A stretch of 64,000 nucleotides of DNA from Streptomyces venezuelae ATCC 10712 (GCF_008639165.1 NZ_CP029197.1:5088001-5152000), one strand, 5' to 3'. Positions 34,327-44,304 are shown, counted from the first letter of the stretch. Notes: generated by a model not told the origin, from the letters alone. Numbers and translations: made by a program.

Positions 34327-35967
34327 ATGCGCGGTGCCAAGAGCGCCAAGTGGGTAACGGGCGCGATCATCGTTGCCCTTGCTGCGACCGCCTGTGGCGG
34401 GGGTAAGAGCGGAGGCGGCAGCGACGCCAAGGGCGCTGTTGACCCGAACGGAATCTTCTCCGTCGAGCTGGGCGAGCCCGAGAAGCCCCTGCTCACCGGC
34501 GACACGATGGAGTCCAACGGCTCCGCCGTGATGGCCGGCCTGTTCTCGACCCTGGTCGACTACAAGGCCGACGGTTCGCTGGAGATGATCAACGCCGAGT
34601 CGGTCACCACGACGGACTCGAAGAAGTGGACCGTCAAGCTGAAGGCCGGCTGGACGTTCCACGACGGCACCCCGGTGACCTCCAAGTCCTTCGTGGACGC
34701 CTGGAACTGGAACGCCAACGTCAAGAACGCCCAGGGTCTGTCCTCGTGGTTCGCGGACATCAAGGGCTTCGACAAGGTCCACCCCGAGGCCGAGGGCGCC
34801 AAGCCCACCGCCGAGACGATGGAGGGCCTGAAGGTCGTCGACGAGACCACCTTCACGATCGAGCTCACCAAGGCCGTTCCGTACTTCGGCCACAAGCTCG
34901 CGTACATCGTCTTCGCCCCGCTCCCGGCGTCCTTCTACAAGGACCCCGAGGCCGGCGGCCAGAAGCCGGTCGGCAACGGTCCCTACAAGTTCAAGAGCTG
35001 GGACCACAAGAAGAAGATCGAGATCACTCGATACGACGACTACAAGGGCCCGAACAAGGCGAAGAACGGCGGTGTGGTCTTCAAGAACTACACCACCCTC
35101 GAGGCCGCGTACGAGGACCTGAAGTCGGGCAACGTCGACGTTCTCCGTCAGATCGCGCCGAAGGACCTCCCGGTCTACCGCCAGGACCTCGGCGACCGCG
35201 CCGTGGACCAGCCGTACTCCGCGATCCAGACCATCGCCGTCGCCTTCTACGCCGACCAGTGGAAGAAGCCGAAGGCGATCGACCCCCGCGTCGTGCAGGG
35301 TCTGTCGATGGCGATCGACCGCGCCACCATCACCAAGACGGTGCTGAACGGCACGCGTGAGCCCGCGACCGGCTGGGTCGCCAAGGGTGTCCTGGGCTTC
35401 CAGGAGGACGGTGGCGCCGGCGTCACCAAGTTCGACCCCGCCAAGGCCAAGGAGCTCATCAAGGCCGGCGGTGGCGTCCCGAACAACAAGATCTCCATCC
35501 AGTACAACGCCGACGGTGGCCACAAGGAGTGGGTGGACGCTGTCTGCAACTCCATCCAGCAGGCCACCGACGTCCAGTGCGTCGGCGACGGCAAGCCGGA
35601 CTTCCAGGCCGACCTGACCGCTCGTAAGACCAAGCAGGTCAAGTCCCTGTACCGCTCCGGCTGGGTGCTCGACTACCCGGTGAACGCCAACTTCATCTCG
35701 GACCTGTTCCGTACGGGTGCGGGCGGCAACCAGGGCGACTTCTCCAACAAGGACCTGGACGCCAAGATCGCGAAGGCCGACTCGGCCGCCACCCTTGACG
35801 AGTCCGTCAAGGCCTACCAGGCGATCGAGAAGGACCTCAAGAACTACATGCCGTCCATCCCGCTCTGGTACTACAAGGTCAACGCGGGCTTCTCCGAGAA
35901 GGTTTCGGGCGTGGCGTACGGCCAGGACGGTGACCCGATCCTGACCGGCGTCGAGGTCAAGAAGTAA
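34327..35967 (+). CDS. Oligopeptide ABC transporter binding lipoprotein (operon 1)
   Basis: A 546-residue SBP_bac_5 lipoprotein: signal peptide and lipobox ATAC with Cys23, then EPEKPLLTGDTMESNG and typical WTFHDGTPVTSKSFVDAWNW, VGNGPYKFKSW and a C-terminal IPLWYYKVNAGFS. ATG 34327 has GAGGAGG before it; the longer frame upstream is promoter DNA. It captures oligopeptides for the adjacent permeases. The paralogue at 41671 shares the signal sequence and much of the body. As I recall, Streptomyces bldK importers of this type are needed for aerial growth, but I cannot say which of the two operons corresponds to bldK. Confidence 0.93.
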   Translation: MRGAKSAKWVTGAIIVALAATACGGGKSGGGSDAKGAVDPNGIFSVELGEPEKPLLTGDTMESNGSAVMAGLFSTLVDYKADGSLEMINAESVTTTDSKKWTVKLKAGWTFHDGTPVTSKSFVDAWNWNANVKNAQGLSSWFADIKGFDKVHPEAEGAKPTAETMEGLKVVDETTFTIELTKAVPYFGHKLAYIVFAPLPASFYKDPEAGGQKPVGNGPYKFKSWDHKKKIEITRYDDYKGPNKAKNGGVVFKNYTTLEAAYEDLKSGNVDVLRQIAPKDLPVYRQDLGDRAVDQPYSAIQTIAVAFYADQWKKPKAIDPRVVQGLSMAIDRATITKTVLNGTREPATGWVAKGVLGFQEDGGAGVTKFDPAKAKELIKAGGGVPNNKISIQYNADGGHKEWVDAVCNSIQQATDVQCVGDGKPDFQADLTARKTKQVKSLYRSGWVLDYPVNANFISDLFRTGAGGNQGDFSNKDLDAKIAKADSAATLDESVKAYQAIEKDLKNYMPSIPLWYYKVNAGFSEKVSGVAYGQDGDPILTGVEVKK

Positions 35968-35994
35968 TCACCCAAGCGTAGTCCGCCTGCCGAT

Positions 35995-36021
35995 GCGGGG
36001 CTGACGGGATGTCAGCCCCGC
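35995..36021 (+). promoter_or_regulatory. Intercistronic stem-loop, opp operon 1
   Basis: An 11-bp perfect stem (GCGGGGCTGAC with GTCAGCCCCGC), 5-nt loop, lies between the binding-protein stop and the permease. Such hairpins stabilise the upstream message or partly terminate, giving more binding protein than permease. Confidence 0.7.
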
Positions 36022-36141
36022 CCTCGGCGCCTTACGTATGTGGCTGGGGGGCCCTTCCACGACATTCGCGCACCCGCTTCGGGGCGCGGCTGCCGCGGGA
36101 GGGCCCGTCGGTTGCTGCTGTCATATTTCAACGGAGGCATG

Positions 36142-37074
36142 ATGGGGCGCTATGTCGCACGACGACTGCTCCAGATGATCCCGGTTTTCCTCGGGACCAC
36201 CCTGCTGATCTTCCTCATGGTCTACAGCCTGCCCGGCGACCCCGTGGCGGGGATGTTCGGGGACAAGGGCGCTGACCCCGCGACCCTCGCGAAGATCAGA
36301 CACGATCTGGGACTGGATCTGCCGCTCTGGCAGCAGTACTGGAACTACATGACCGACATCATCCTGCACTTCGACTTCGGGACCCAGATCCGCAACGGTC
36401 GCCCGATCACCGACGTGCTGGGTGAGGCGTTCCCCGTCACCCTGCAGCTCGCCGCCCTGGCGTTCGCGTTCGAGCTGGTCTTCGGCATCGGCCTCGGCAT
36501 CATCGCCGGGCTCAAGGCCGGCCGGCTCGCCGACAACGCGATCCTCATCTTCACGCTGCTGATCATCTCGATCCCGGTCTTCGTCCTCGGCTTCATCATC
36601 AAGATGGTGTTCGCCTTCGAGCTCGGCTGGATCGAACCGAACGTCAGCAACGACCAGTTGGTGTCCGAGATGATCGCTCCGGCCATTGTGCTCGGCGGTC
36701 TGTCACTCGCCTATGTGGCCCGGCTCACCCGGACCTCCATGGCGGAGAACCTGCGCGCCGACTACATGCGTACGGCCGTCGCCAAGGGCCTGCCCCGCCG
36801 CCGTGTCATCGGCGTGCACCTGATGCGCAACTCGATGATCCCCGTGGTCACCTTCCTCGGCACCGACATCGGCGCCCTCATGGGCGGCGCGGTCGTCACC
36901 GAGCGCATCTTCAACATCAAGGGCGTCGGTGGCCTCATCGCGGAGTCGATCACCCGGCGTGAAGGGTCGACCCTGGTCGGCCTCGTCACCATCCTGGTGA
37001 TCATCTACCTCGTCACCAGCCTGCTCATCGACCTGCTGTACGCGGTCCTGGACCCGAGGATCCGGTATGCCTGA
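36142..37074 (+). CDS. Oligopeptide ABC transporter permease (OppB-type), operon 1
   Basis: A 310-residue inner-membrane permease with six predicted helices. It starts MGRYVARRLLQMIPVFLGTT, has the DppB/OppB N-terminal region TLLIFLMVYSLPGDPVAGMF and the EAA-like loop MAENLRADYMRTAVAKGLP. I take the second ATG of the pair (36142), because GGAGG is 4 nt before it and the paralogue starts with the same MGRYV. It forms the channel with the next gene, which overlaps it by 8 nt. Confidence 0.93.
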   Translation: MGRYVARRLLQMIPVFLGTTLLIFLMVYSLPGDPVAGMFGDKGADPATLAKIRHDLGLDLPLWQQYWNYMTDIILHFDFGTQIRNGRPITDVLGEAFPVTLQLAALAFAFELVFGIGLGIIAGLKAGRLADNAILIFTLLIISIPVFVLGFIIKMVFAFELGWIEPNVSNDQLVSEMIAPAIVLGGLSLAYVARLTRTSMAENLRADYMRTAVAKGLPRRRVIGVHLMRNSMIPVVTFLGTDIGALMGGAVVTERIFNIKGVGGLIAESITRREGSTLVGLVTILVIIYLVTSLLIDLLYAVLDPRIRYA

Positions 37075-38011
37075 CGTGACCAAGACCCCGACCGCCGTCG
37101 AGGACGCCGTCGCGCTCCCCGCCGACGTGACGCCGGTGAAGCAGGAGAAGGCCCGCAGCCTCTGGGGCGACGCGTGGGTCGACCTGCGCCGCAACCCGTA
37201 CTTCATCGTGGCCTCGGTGCTGATCTTCTTCCTGCTCCTGATCGCCGCCTTCCCGAGCCTCTTCACCAGCGCCTCGCCCACCAGGGGCGACCTCGTGAAG
37301 CACTTCCTCGGCAAGCCGGAGCTCGGCAGCATCGGCTCCGAGGGCTGGCTCGGCTACGACGGCCAGGGCCGCTCCGTGTACGCCCGACTGATCTACGGCA
37401 CCCGTGCCTCGATCATCGTCGGCGTCTGCGTCACCGCGATCGTCACCCTCGTCGGTGGCGTGATGGGCATGCTCGCCGGCTACTTCGGCGGCTGGGTCGA
37501 CGCGGTGCTCTCGCGCCTCACCGACATCTTCTTCGGCATCCCGTTCCTGCTCGGCGCCATGGTCGTCCTGCAGTCCTTCGTCGACCGGACGGTCTGGGTC
37601 GTCGTCTTCGCCCTCGCGTTCCTCGGCTGGACCCAGATGGCCCGCGTCATGCGCGGCGCCGTGATCACCGTCAAGCACGCCGACTACGTGCACGCGGCCA
37701 AGGCGCTCGGCGCCGGCACGACCCGCATCCTGTTCCGGCACATCCTGCCGAACGCGATGGCCCCGGTGATCGTCGTCGCCACCATCGCCCTCGGCGGTTA
37801 CATCTCCGCCGAGGCCACCCTGTCGTACCTCGGTCTCGGCCTCGCCGCCCCGACCGTGTCGTGGGGTGTGGACATCTCCACCGGTGTCGACCAGATCCGA
37901 GTGGCGCAGCACATCCTGCTGTGGCCCTCGATCATGCTCAGCATCACCGTTCTGGCGTTCATCATGCTCGGCGAAGCCGTCCGCAACGCCCTCGACCCCA
38001 AGCTGCGCTAG
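37067..38011 (+). CDS. Oligopeptide ABC transporter permease (OppC-type), operon 1
   Basis: A 314-residue permease with a cytoplasmic N-terminus (about 1-45; SLWGDAWVDLRRNPYFIV precedes the first helix), six membrane helices and the EAA loop HADYVHAAKALGAGTTRILF. The C-terminus LGEAVRNALDPKLR is typical of OppC/DppC. It overlaps the upstream permease by 8 nt and is followed after 13 nt by the ATPase gene, indicating one transcript. Confidence 0.93.
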   Translation: MPDVTKTPTAVEDAVALPADVTPVKQEKARSLWGDAWVDLRRNPYFIVASVLIFFLLLIAAFPSLFTSASPTRGDLVKHFLGKPELGSIGSEGWLGYDGQGRSVYARLIYGTRASIIVGVCVTAIVTLVGGVMGMLAGYFGGWVDAVLSRLTDIFFGIPFLLGAMVVLQSFVDRTVWVVVFALAFLGWTQMARVMRGAVITVKHADYVHAAKALGAGTTRILFRHILPNAMAPVIVVATIALGGYISAEATLSYLGLGLAAPTVSWGVDISTGVDQIRVAQHILLWPSIMLSITVLAFIMLGEAVRNALDPKLR

Positions 38012-38024
38012 GAGGGCGTTACAC

Positions 38025-39083
38025 GTGACCATCATCGACAACACCGCGACGGTCCCGTCGCCCCGCGACGGCGCCGACCACAACGGTCCGCTGCTCGAAG
38101 TCCGCGACCTGCACGTCGAGTTCCACACCCGTGACGGTGTGGCCAAGGCGGTCAACGGCGTCAACTACTCGGTGAACGCCGGCGAGACCCTCGCCGTCCT
38201 CGGCGAGTCCGGCTCCGGCAAGTCCGTCACCGCGCAGGCCATCATGGGCATCCTCGACATGCCGCCCGGCAAGATCCCGCAGGGCGAGATCCTGTTCCGC
38301 GGCCAGGACATGCTCAAGATGGCCGACGAGGAGCGCCGGAAGATCCGCGGCCGGAAGATCGCGATGATCTTCCAGGACGCGCTGTCCTCCCTCAACCCGG
38401 TCCTCAGCGTCGGCTACCAGCTCGGCGAGATGTTCCGGGTGCACCAGGGCCTGTCCAAGAAGGACGCCAAGGTCAAGGCCATCGAGCTGATGGACAAGGT
38501 CAAGATCCCCGCCGCCGCGGCGCGGGTCTCCGACTACCCCCACCAGTTCTCCGGCGGCATGCGCCAGCGCATCATGATCGCCATGGCGCTCGCCCTCGAG
38601 CCCGACCTGATCATCGCCGACGAGCCCACCACGGCTCTCGACGTGACGGTCCAGGCCCAGGTCATGGACCTCCTCGCGGAGCTCCAGCGCGAGTACAACA
38701 TGGGTCTGATCCTGATCACCCACGACCTCGGCGTCGTCGCCGACGTCGCGGACAAGATCGCCGTCATGTACGCCGGCCGGATCGTCGAGCAGGCGCCGGT
38801 GCACGAGCTGTACGGGCGCCCCGCGCACCCGTACACCCGAGGCCTGCTGGACTCGATCCCGCGCCTGGACCAGAAGGGCCAGGAGCTCTACGCGATCAAG
38901 GGCCTGCCGCCCAACCTGCTCAAGGTGCCCACCGGCTGCGCCTTCAACCCGCGCTGCCCCAAGGCCGACGACATCTGCCGCACGGAGATCCCGGCCCTGG
39001 TGCCGGTCACCGAGCAGGACGGCTCGGACCTTCCGGGCCGGAAGAGCGCCTGCCACTTCTGGAAGGAGACGATCCATGGCTGA
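38025..39083 (+). CDS. Oligopeptide ABC transporter ATPase (OppD-type), operon 1
   Basis: A 352-residue ATP-binding subunit: Walker A GESGSGKS at 60-67, ABC signature SGGMRQR, Walker B LIIADEPTTALD and the H-loop ITHDLGV. The C-terminal oligopeptide-type extension has Cys residues in GCAFNPRCPKADDIC and CHFW, proposed in this family to bind an iron-sulfur cluster. The GTG start with AGGAGG upstream fits the paralogue's alignment after an extra ~20-residue N-terminus. It pairs with the OppF-type ATPase, which overlaps its end by 8 nt. Confidence 0.94.
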   Translation: MTIIDNTATVPSPRDGADHNGPLLEVRDLHVEFHTRDGVAKAVNGVNYSVNAGETLAVLGESGSGKSVTAQAIMGILDMPPGKIPQGEILFRGQDMLKMADEERRKIRGRKIAMIFQDALSSLNPVLSVGYQLGEMFRVHQGLSKKDAKVKAIELMDKVKIPAAAARVSDYPHQFSGGMRQRIMIAMALALEPDLIIADEPTTALDVTVQAQVMDLLAELQREYNMGLILITHDLGVVADVADKIAVMYAGRIVEQAPVHELYGRPAHPYTRGLLDSIPRLDQKGQELYAIKGLPPNLLKVPTGCAFNPRCPKADDICRTEIPALVPVTEQDGSDLPGRKSACHFWKETIHG

Positions 39084-40164
39084 CCTCAGCAAGAACGAAG
39101 AGGCCGTGGCCGCCGCCGTCGAGGCCCCGGTGGGCCGCGGCGAGCCGATCCTCCAGGTGCGCAACCTGAAGAAGCACTTCCCGCTGACGCAGGGCATCCT
39201 CTTCAAGAAGCAGATCGGCGCGGTCAAGGCCGTGGACGGGGTCTCCTTCGACCTCTACCAGGGCGAGACCCTCGGCATCGTGGGCGAGTCCGGCTGTGGC
39301 AAGTCCACGGTCGCCAAGCTCCTGATGAACCTGGAGCGGGCCACCGCCGGCGAGGTCTTCTACAAGGGCCAGGACATCACCAAGCTGACCGGCCGCGCGC
39401 TGAAGGCCGTGCGCCGCAACATCCAGATGGTGTTCCAGGACCCGTACACCTCGCTCAACCCGCGCATGACGGTCGGCGACATCATCGGCGAGCCCTTCGA
39501 CATCCACCCCGAGGTGGCCCCGAAGGGCGACCGGCGCCGCAAGGTGCAGGAGCTGCTCGACGTCGTCGGTCTGAACCCCGAGTACATCAACCGGTACCCG
39601 CACCAGTTCTCCGGCGGTCAGCGCCAGCGCATCGGCATCGCCCGCGGCCTCGCGCTCAACCCGGAGATCATCATCTGCGACGAGCCGGTGTCGGCCCTGG
39701 ACGTCTCCGTCCAGGCGCAGGTCATCAACCTGATGGAGAAGCTCCAGGACGAGTTCAACCTCTCCTACCTCTTCATCGCGCACGACCTGTCGATCGTCCG
39801 GCACATCTCGGACCGCGTCGGCGTCATGTACCTCGGCAAGGTCGCCGAGATCGGTACGGACGAGCAGATCTACGAGCACCCGACGCACCCGTACACCCAG
39901 GCGCTGCTCTCCGCGGTGCCGGTGCCGGACCCGGAGGCCCGCGCGCACCGCGAGCGGATCATCCTCACCGGTGACGTCCCCTCGCCGGCGAACCCGCCGT
40001 CGGGCTGCAGCTTCCGCACCCGGTGCTGGAAGGCGCAGGACAAGTGCGCGCAGGAGACCCCGCTGCTCGCGATCCCGGAGCGCTTCAAGGGCCAGGACAC
40101 CAAGGCCGCGCACCTCTCGGCGTGCCACTTCGCCGAGGAGAAGCAGGTCGTTCCGGTGCACTGA
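39076..40164 (+). CDS. Oligopeptide ABC transporter ATPase (OppF-type), operon 1
   Basis: A 362-residue ATP-binding subunit. Walker A GESGCGKS at 70-77, signature SGGQRQR, Walker B IIICDEPVSALD, and the C-terminal Cys motif SFRTRCWKAQDKC. It starts 8 nt inside the preceding gene. It completes the five-gene importer and is followed by a strong terminator. Confidence 0.94.
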   Translation: MADLSKNEEAVAAAVEAPVGRGEPILQVRNLKKHFPLTQGILFKKQIGAVKAVDGVSFDLYQGETLGIVGESGCGKSTVAKLLMNLERATAGEVFYKGQDITKLTGRALKAVRRNIQMVFQDPYTSLNPRMTVGDIIGEPFDIHPEVAPKGDRRRKVQELLDVVGLNPEYINRYPHQFSGGQRQRIGIARGLALNPEIIICDEPVSALDVSVQAQVINLMEKLQDEFNLSYLFIAHDLSIVRHISDRVGVMYLGKVAEIGTDEQIYEHPTHPYTQALLSAVPVPDPEARAHRERIILTGDVPSPANPPSGCSFRTRCWKAQDKCAQETPLLAIPERFKGQDTKAAHLSACHFAEEKQVVPVH

Positions 40165-40181
40165 CACCCCGCTCGAACGTC

Positions 40182-40224
40182 ACGGCCGGCCCCCGGCGCC
40201 CCACAGGCGCCGGGGGCCGGCCGT
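40182..40224 (+). terminator. Terminator after opp operon 1
   Basis: A perfect 19-bp stem (40182-40200 with 40206-40224) and a 5-nt loop CCACA close the first operon. It is one of the longest uninterrupted stems in the window. Confidence 0.9.
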
Positions 40225-40430
40225 CGGCGTCTCCCCGGAGAGCGGCCCGCCGCGTCCCGCGGCCGGGGCGCGGCGCACCCCCGGCCGGTTACCTGCGCCG
40301 GACGGGTGTCTCGGGCCACCGGGCGCGGTGGGACGCCCGGGACGGGGCCCGGCGTCTGTGACTGTGGTGCGGCATCCCCGGTGTCATCCGGCACCGTCCG
40401 CCACGCCGACGCCCTGGAGGCCGCCCGCCC

Positions 40431-41573
40431 ATGACCACGGTCACCGGTTCGAACCCCCGCCGCCGCTCCCTGCTCACCGGCGTCCTCGCCCTCGGCGCCG
40501 CCACCGCGCTGCCCGTGGCCGCGGCCGGCCGGGCCAGGGCCGACGGCGACCTCCCCGACGCGCCGCGAGACACCGCGCAGACCGCGCCGCGAGACACCGC
40601 GCAGGCCGCCCGGCAGGCCACCGTCATCGCGGACTGCGACACCTGGGGCGCCCGCCCGCCCGGCGCCCCCCTCACGGTCCGCCCGGCCCCCGCGGTGAAG
40701 ATCATCGTCCACCACACGGCCACCCCCAACGTCACCGACCTCTCGCGGGAGCAGGCCTTCCGGCTCGCCCGCTCCATGCAGGTCTGGGCCATGGACGACC
40801 GCGGCTGGAGCGACACCGGCCAGCACTTCACGATCAGCCGCGGCGCCCATGTCGTCGAGGGCCGGCACGGCAGCCTGGCCGCCCTCGGCGACGGCGACCG
40901 GACCGTCGAGGCCGCGCACTGCACCGGGCAGAACACCGTCGCCATCGGCATCGAGAACGAGGGCACCTACACCTCGGTCGACCCGCGCGGCGAGCAGTAC
41001 GCGGCCCTCGTCGACCTGTGCGCCCACATCGGCCAGCAATACGGGCTGCGCGCGTACCAGATCTACGGCCACCGCGACTTCAACGCCACCGAGTGCCCCG
41101 GCGACCGGCTGTACGCGCTGCTGCCGCGGCTCCGCCATGACGTGGCCGCGCTGATCGGCGGCGACCCGGCCCCGCCGGTGTGGCCGCTGCTGCGCACCGG
41201 CGACACGGGCGAGCGGGTGCGGGCGCTCCAGCACCTGCTGGCGGGGCGGGGCGCGCCGCTCGTCCCCGACGGCTCGTTCGGCCCGGCCACCGAGCAGGCG
41301 GTACGGGACTTCCAGCGGCTCGTCCGGGCGAGGCCCGACGGCCTGGCGGGCGACCAGACCTGGCACCAGCTCGGCGTCCCGGTGCGGGCGGGCGACGCGG
41401 GGGAGGCGGTGAGGGCGGTTCAGGTCCTGCTCGGGGCGCGCGGCGTCCCCGCGGAGGCGGACGGTCTCTTCGGCCCCGGCACGGCGGCGGCGGTCGCATC
41501 CTTCCAGTCGGGTGCGGGTCTTCCCGCCGACGGTCTGGTCGACGCGCGGACCCTGGGTCGGCTGCTCGGCTGA
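40431..41573 (+). CDS. Tat-exported N-acetylmuramoyl-L-alanine amidase
   Basis: A 380-residue secreted cell-wall hydrolase. The N-terminus NPRRRSLLTGVLALGAA is a twin-arginine signal. The amidase_2 domain shows IIVHHTATPN with His94 and His95, then YQIYGHRDFNATECPGD with the Zn ligands. Two peptidoglycan-binding_1 repeats follow (LRTGDTGERVRALQHLLAG and VRAGDAGEAVRAVQVLLGAR). It cuts the bond between MurNAc and the stem peptide. GGAGG lies 10 nt before the ATG. Lying between two peptide-import operons, it may supply muropeptides for uptake; this is inference. Confidence 0.9.
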   Translation: MTTVTGSNPRRRSLLTGVLALGAATALPVAAAGRARADGDLPDAPRDTAQTAPRDTAQAARQATVIADCDTWGARPPGAPLTVRPAPAVKIIVHHTATPNVTDLSREQAFRLARSMQVWAMDDRGWSDTGQHFTISRGAHVVEGRHGSLAALGDGDRTVEAAHCTGQNTVAIGIENEGTYTSVDPRGEQYAALVDLCAHIGQQYGLRAYQIYGHRDFNATECPGDRLYALLPRLRHDVAALIGGDPAPPVWPLLRTGDTGERVRALQHLLAGRGAPLVPDGSFGPATEQAVRDFQRLVRARPDGLAGDQTWHQLGVPVRAGDAGEAVRAVQVLLGARGVPAEADGLFGPGTAAAVASFQSGAGLPADGLVDARTLGRLLG

Positions 41574-41670
41574 CGGGGCGCCACCGATGGGCGCCGACAA
41601 CATGCATGCCGTCCGCTCTGGGGTGATATTGAGCTCTAAGTCATGCTTAGGGACATATGGGAGGCACTCC

Positions 41671-43299
41671 ATGCGCGGAGCCACGCACGCCAAGTGGGCC
41701 GCTCTGGCCACCGCCGTCGCCCTCGCGGCGACCGCCTGTGGCGGCGGCGACGACAGCGGCGGTGGCGGAGGGGCCGACGGCATCGTGAGTTCCTCGTGGG
41801 GCGACCCGCAGAACCCGCTGGAGCCCGCCAACACCAACGAGGTCCAGGGCGGCAAGGTCCTGTCGATGATCTTCCGGGGTCTCAAGCAGTACGACCCGAA
41901 GACCGGCGAGGCCAAGGACATGCTCGCCGAGAAGATCGAGACCACCGACTCGATGAACTTCACCATCACGGTCAAGGACGGCTGGACCTTCTCCAACGGC
42001 GAGAAGGTCACCGCCAAGTCCTTCGTCGACGCCTGGAACTACGGCGCCCACCTGAAGAACAACCAGAAGAACGCCGCCTTCTTCGGCCAGATCGAGGGCT
42101 ACGACAAGGTCCACCCCGAGAAGGGCGAGCCGACCGCCGAGACCATGTCCGGCCTCAAGGTCACCGGCCCCCAGACCTTCACGGTCAAGCTCACCCAGAA
42201 GTTCTCCACCTGGCCCATCACCCTGGGCTACGCCGCCTTCTCCCCGCTCCCGCAGGCCTTCTTCACGGACCACGCCGCCTGGCTCTCGAAGCCCGTCGGC
42301 AACGGCCCGTACACCGTGGACTCGTACTCCAAGGGTTCCCAGATGGCCCTCAAGCGCTGGGACGGCTACCCCGGCACCGACAAGGCCCAGAACGGCGGCA
42401 TCACCCTCAAGGTCTACACCGACAACAACACCGCCTACACCGACCTGACGGCCGGAAACCTCGACCTCGTCGACGACGTCCCCGCCTCCCAACTGAAGAA
42501 CGTCGAAGCGGACCTCGGCGACCGGTACATCAACGTCCCCGCCGGCATCATCCAGACCCTGTCCTTCCCGTTCTACGACCCGGCCTGGAACAAGCCCGGA
42601 CAGGAGAAGCTCCGGCAGGGCCTCTCGCGGGCCATCAACCGCGAGCAGATCACCGACACGATCTTCCAGAAGACCCGCACCCCCGCGGTCGACTGGACCT
42701 CCCCGGTCCTCGGCGAGAAGGGCGGCTTCAAGGACGTCTGCGGCGACTTCTGCAAGTACGACGCGGCCGAGGCGAAGAAGCTCGTCGCCGAGGGCGGCGG
42801 CATCCCCGGCGGCACGATGACGATCTCGTACAACGCCGACACCGGCTCCCACAAGGAGTGGGTGGACGCCGTCTGCAACTCCATCAACAACGCCCTCGGC
42901 AACAACCGGGCCTGCGTCGGAAACCCCATCGGCACCTTCGCCGACTTCCGCAGCCAGGTCAGCACGCAGAAGATGAAGGGCCCGTTCCGGGCTGGCTGGC
43001 AGATGGACTACCCGCTCATCCAGAACTTCCTGCAGCCGCTGTACTACACCAACGCCTCGTCCAACGACGGCAAGTACACCAACCCGGAGTTCGACAAGCT
43101 CGTCAACCAGGCCAACGCCGAGGCCGACACCGCGAAGGCCGTCGAGACCTTCCAGCAGGCCGAGGGCATCGTCCGCGACGACATGGGCGCCATCCCGCTC
43201 TGGTACCAGAACGGCAGCGCCGGCTACTCGGAGCGCGTCTCCAACGTGACGCTCAACCCGTTCAGCGTCCCCGTCTACGACCAGATCAAGGTCAACTGA
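41671..43299 (+). CDS. Oligopeptide ABC transporter binding lipoprotein (operon 2)
   Basis: A 542-residue SBP_bac_5 lipoprotein, paralogue of the one at 34327. Same signal layout with lipobox Cys23, then GGADGIVSSSWGDPQNPLEP, WTFSNGEKVTAKSFVDAWNY, VGNGPYTVDSYSKG and IPLWYQNGSAGYS. ATG 41671 is preceded by GGGAGG. The 97-nt gap to the amidase presumably contains the operon promoter. Peptide preference cannot be inferred. Confidence 0.93.
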   Translation: MRGATHAKWAALATAVALAATACGGGDDSGGGGGADGIVSSSWGDPQNPLEPANTNEVQGGKVLSMIFRGLKQYDPKTGEAKDMLAEKIETTDSMNFTITVKDGWTFSNGEKVTAKSFVDAWNYGAHLKNNQKNAAFFGQIEGYDKVHPEKGEPTAETMSGLKVTGPQTFTVKLTQKFSTWPITLGYAAFSPLPQAFFTDHAAWLSKPVGNGPYTVDSYSKGSQMALKRWDGYPGTDKAQNGGITLKVYTDNNTAYTDLTAGNLDLVDDVPASQLKNVEADLGDRYINVPAGIIQTLSFPFYDPAWNKPGQEKLRQGLSRAINREQITDTIFQKTRTPAVDWTSPVLGEKGGFKDVCGDFCKYDAAEAKKLVAEGGGIPGGTMTISYNADTGSHKEWVDAVCNSINNALGNNRACVGNPIGTFADFRSQVSTQKMKGPFRAGWQMDYPLIQNFLQPLYYTNASSNDGKYTNPEFDKLVNQANAEADTAKAVETFQQAEGIVRDDMGAIPLWYQNGSAGYSERVSNVTLNPFSVPVYDQIKVN

Positions 43300-43310
43300 C
43301 GCAGCGCGTC

Positions 43311-43357
43311 GGCGCGCGGCCCGGCCCGGCGATCACGCGCGAGCCGGGCCGCGCGCC
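43311..43357 (+). promoter_or_regulatory. Intercistronic stem-loop, opp operon 2
   Basis: A perfect 15-bp stem (43311-43325 with 43343-43357) around a 17-nt loop lies between the binding-protein and permease genes, in the same place as the hairpin of operon 1 but with different sequence. Confidence 0.75.
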
Positions 43358-43380
43358 TTCCCCAACCCCCGGAGCCCCCC

Positions 43381-44304
43381 ATGGGTCGTTATGTGATCCG
43401 GCGTCTGCTGCAGATGATCCCGGTCTTCATCGGCGCCACCCTGCTGATCTTCCTGATGGTGAACGTGATGGGCGACCCCATCGCCGGCCTCTGCGGCGAC
43501 CGGGCCTGCGACCCGGCGACCGCCGCCCAGCTGGAGAAGGAGTTCGGCCTCGACAAGCCCGTGTGGCAGCAATACCTGATCTACATGGGCAACCTGTTCA
43601 CCGGCGACTTCGGCACCGCCTTCAACGGCCAGCCCGTCACCGAACTGATGGCGAACGCCTTCCCGGTCACCATCCGGCTCACCATCGTCGCGATCCTCTT
43701 CGAGATCGTCATCGGCATCAGCCTCGGCGTCCTCACCGGCCTGCGACGCGGCCGCCCGATCGACACCACCGTCCTCGTGCTGACCCTGGTCGTCCTCTCC
43801 ATCCCCACGTTCGTCACCGGCCTGCTGATTCAGCTGCTGCTCGGCGTCAAATGGGGCTGGATCAAACCGGCGGTCTCCACCGACGCCCCCTTCGACGAGC
43901 TCATCGTCCCCGGGCTCGTCCTCGCCTCGGTCTCCCTCGCGTACGTCACCCGGCTCACCCGCACCTCCATCGCCGAGAACAAGCGCGCCGACTACGTCCG
44001 CACCGCCGTCGCCAAGGGACTGCCGCGCCGCCGGGTCATCACCCGCCACCTGCTCCGGAACTCGCTCATCCCGGTGGTCACCTTCATCGGCGCCGACATC
44101 GGCGCGCTGATGGGCGGCGCCATCGCCACCGAGCGGATCTTCAACATCCACGGCGTCGGCTACCAGCTCTACCAGGGCATCGTCCGCCAGAACACCCAGA
44201 CCGTCGTCGGCTTCGTGACCGTCCTCGTCCTGGTGTTCCTGCTGGCCAACCTCCTCGTCGACCTCCTGTACGCCGTCCTTGACCCGAGGATCCGCTATGC
44301 CTGA
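43381..44304 (+). CDS. Oligopeptide ABC transporter permease (OppB-type), operon 2
   Basis: A 307-residue permease that starts MGRYVIRRLLQMIPVFIGAT, nearly identical in its first 20 residues to the operon 1 permease. It has ADYVRTAVAKGLPRRRVITR as the EAA loop and six predicted helices. It overlaps the next permease by 8 nt. Confidence 0.93.
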   Translation: MGRYVIRRLLQMIPVFIGATLLIFLMVNVMGDPIAGLCGDRACDPATAAQLEKEFGLDKPVWQQYLIYMGNLFTGDFGTAFNGQPVTELMANAFPVTIRLTIVAILFEIVIGISLGVLTGLRRGRPIDTTVLVLTLVVLSIPTFVTGLLIQLLLGVKWGWIKPAVSTDAPFDELIVPGLVLASVSLAYVTRLTRTSIAENKRADYVRTAVAKGLPRRRVITRHLLRNSLIPVVTFIGADIGALMGGAIATERIFNIHGVGYQLYQGIVRQNTQTVVGFVTVLVLVFLLANLLVDLLYAVLDPRIRYA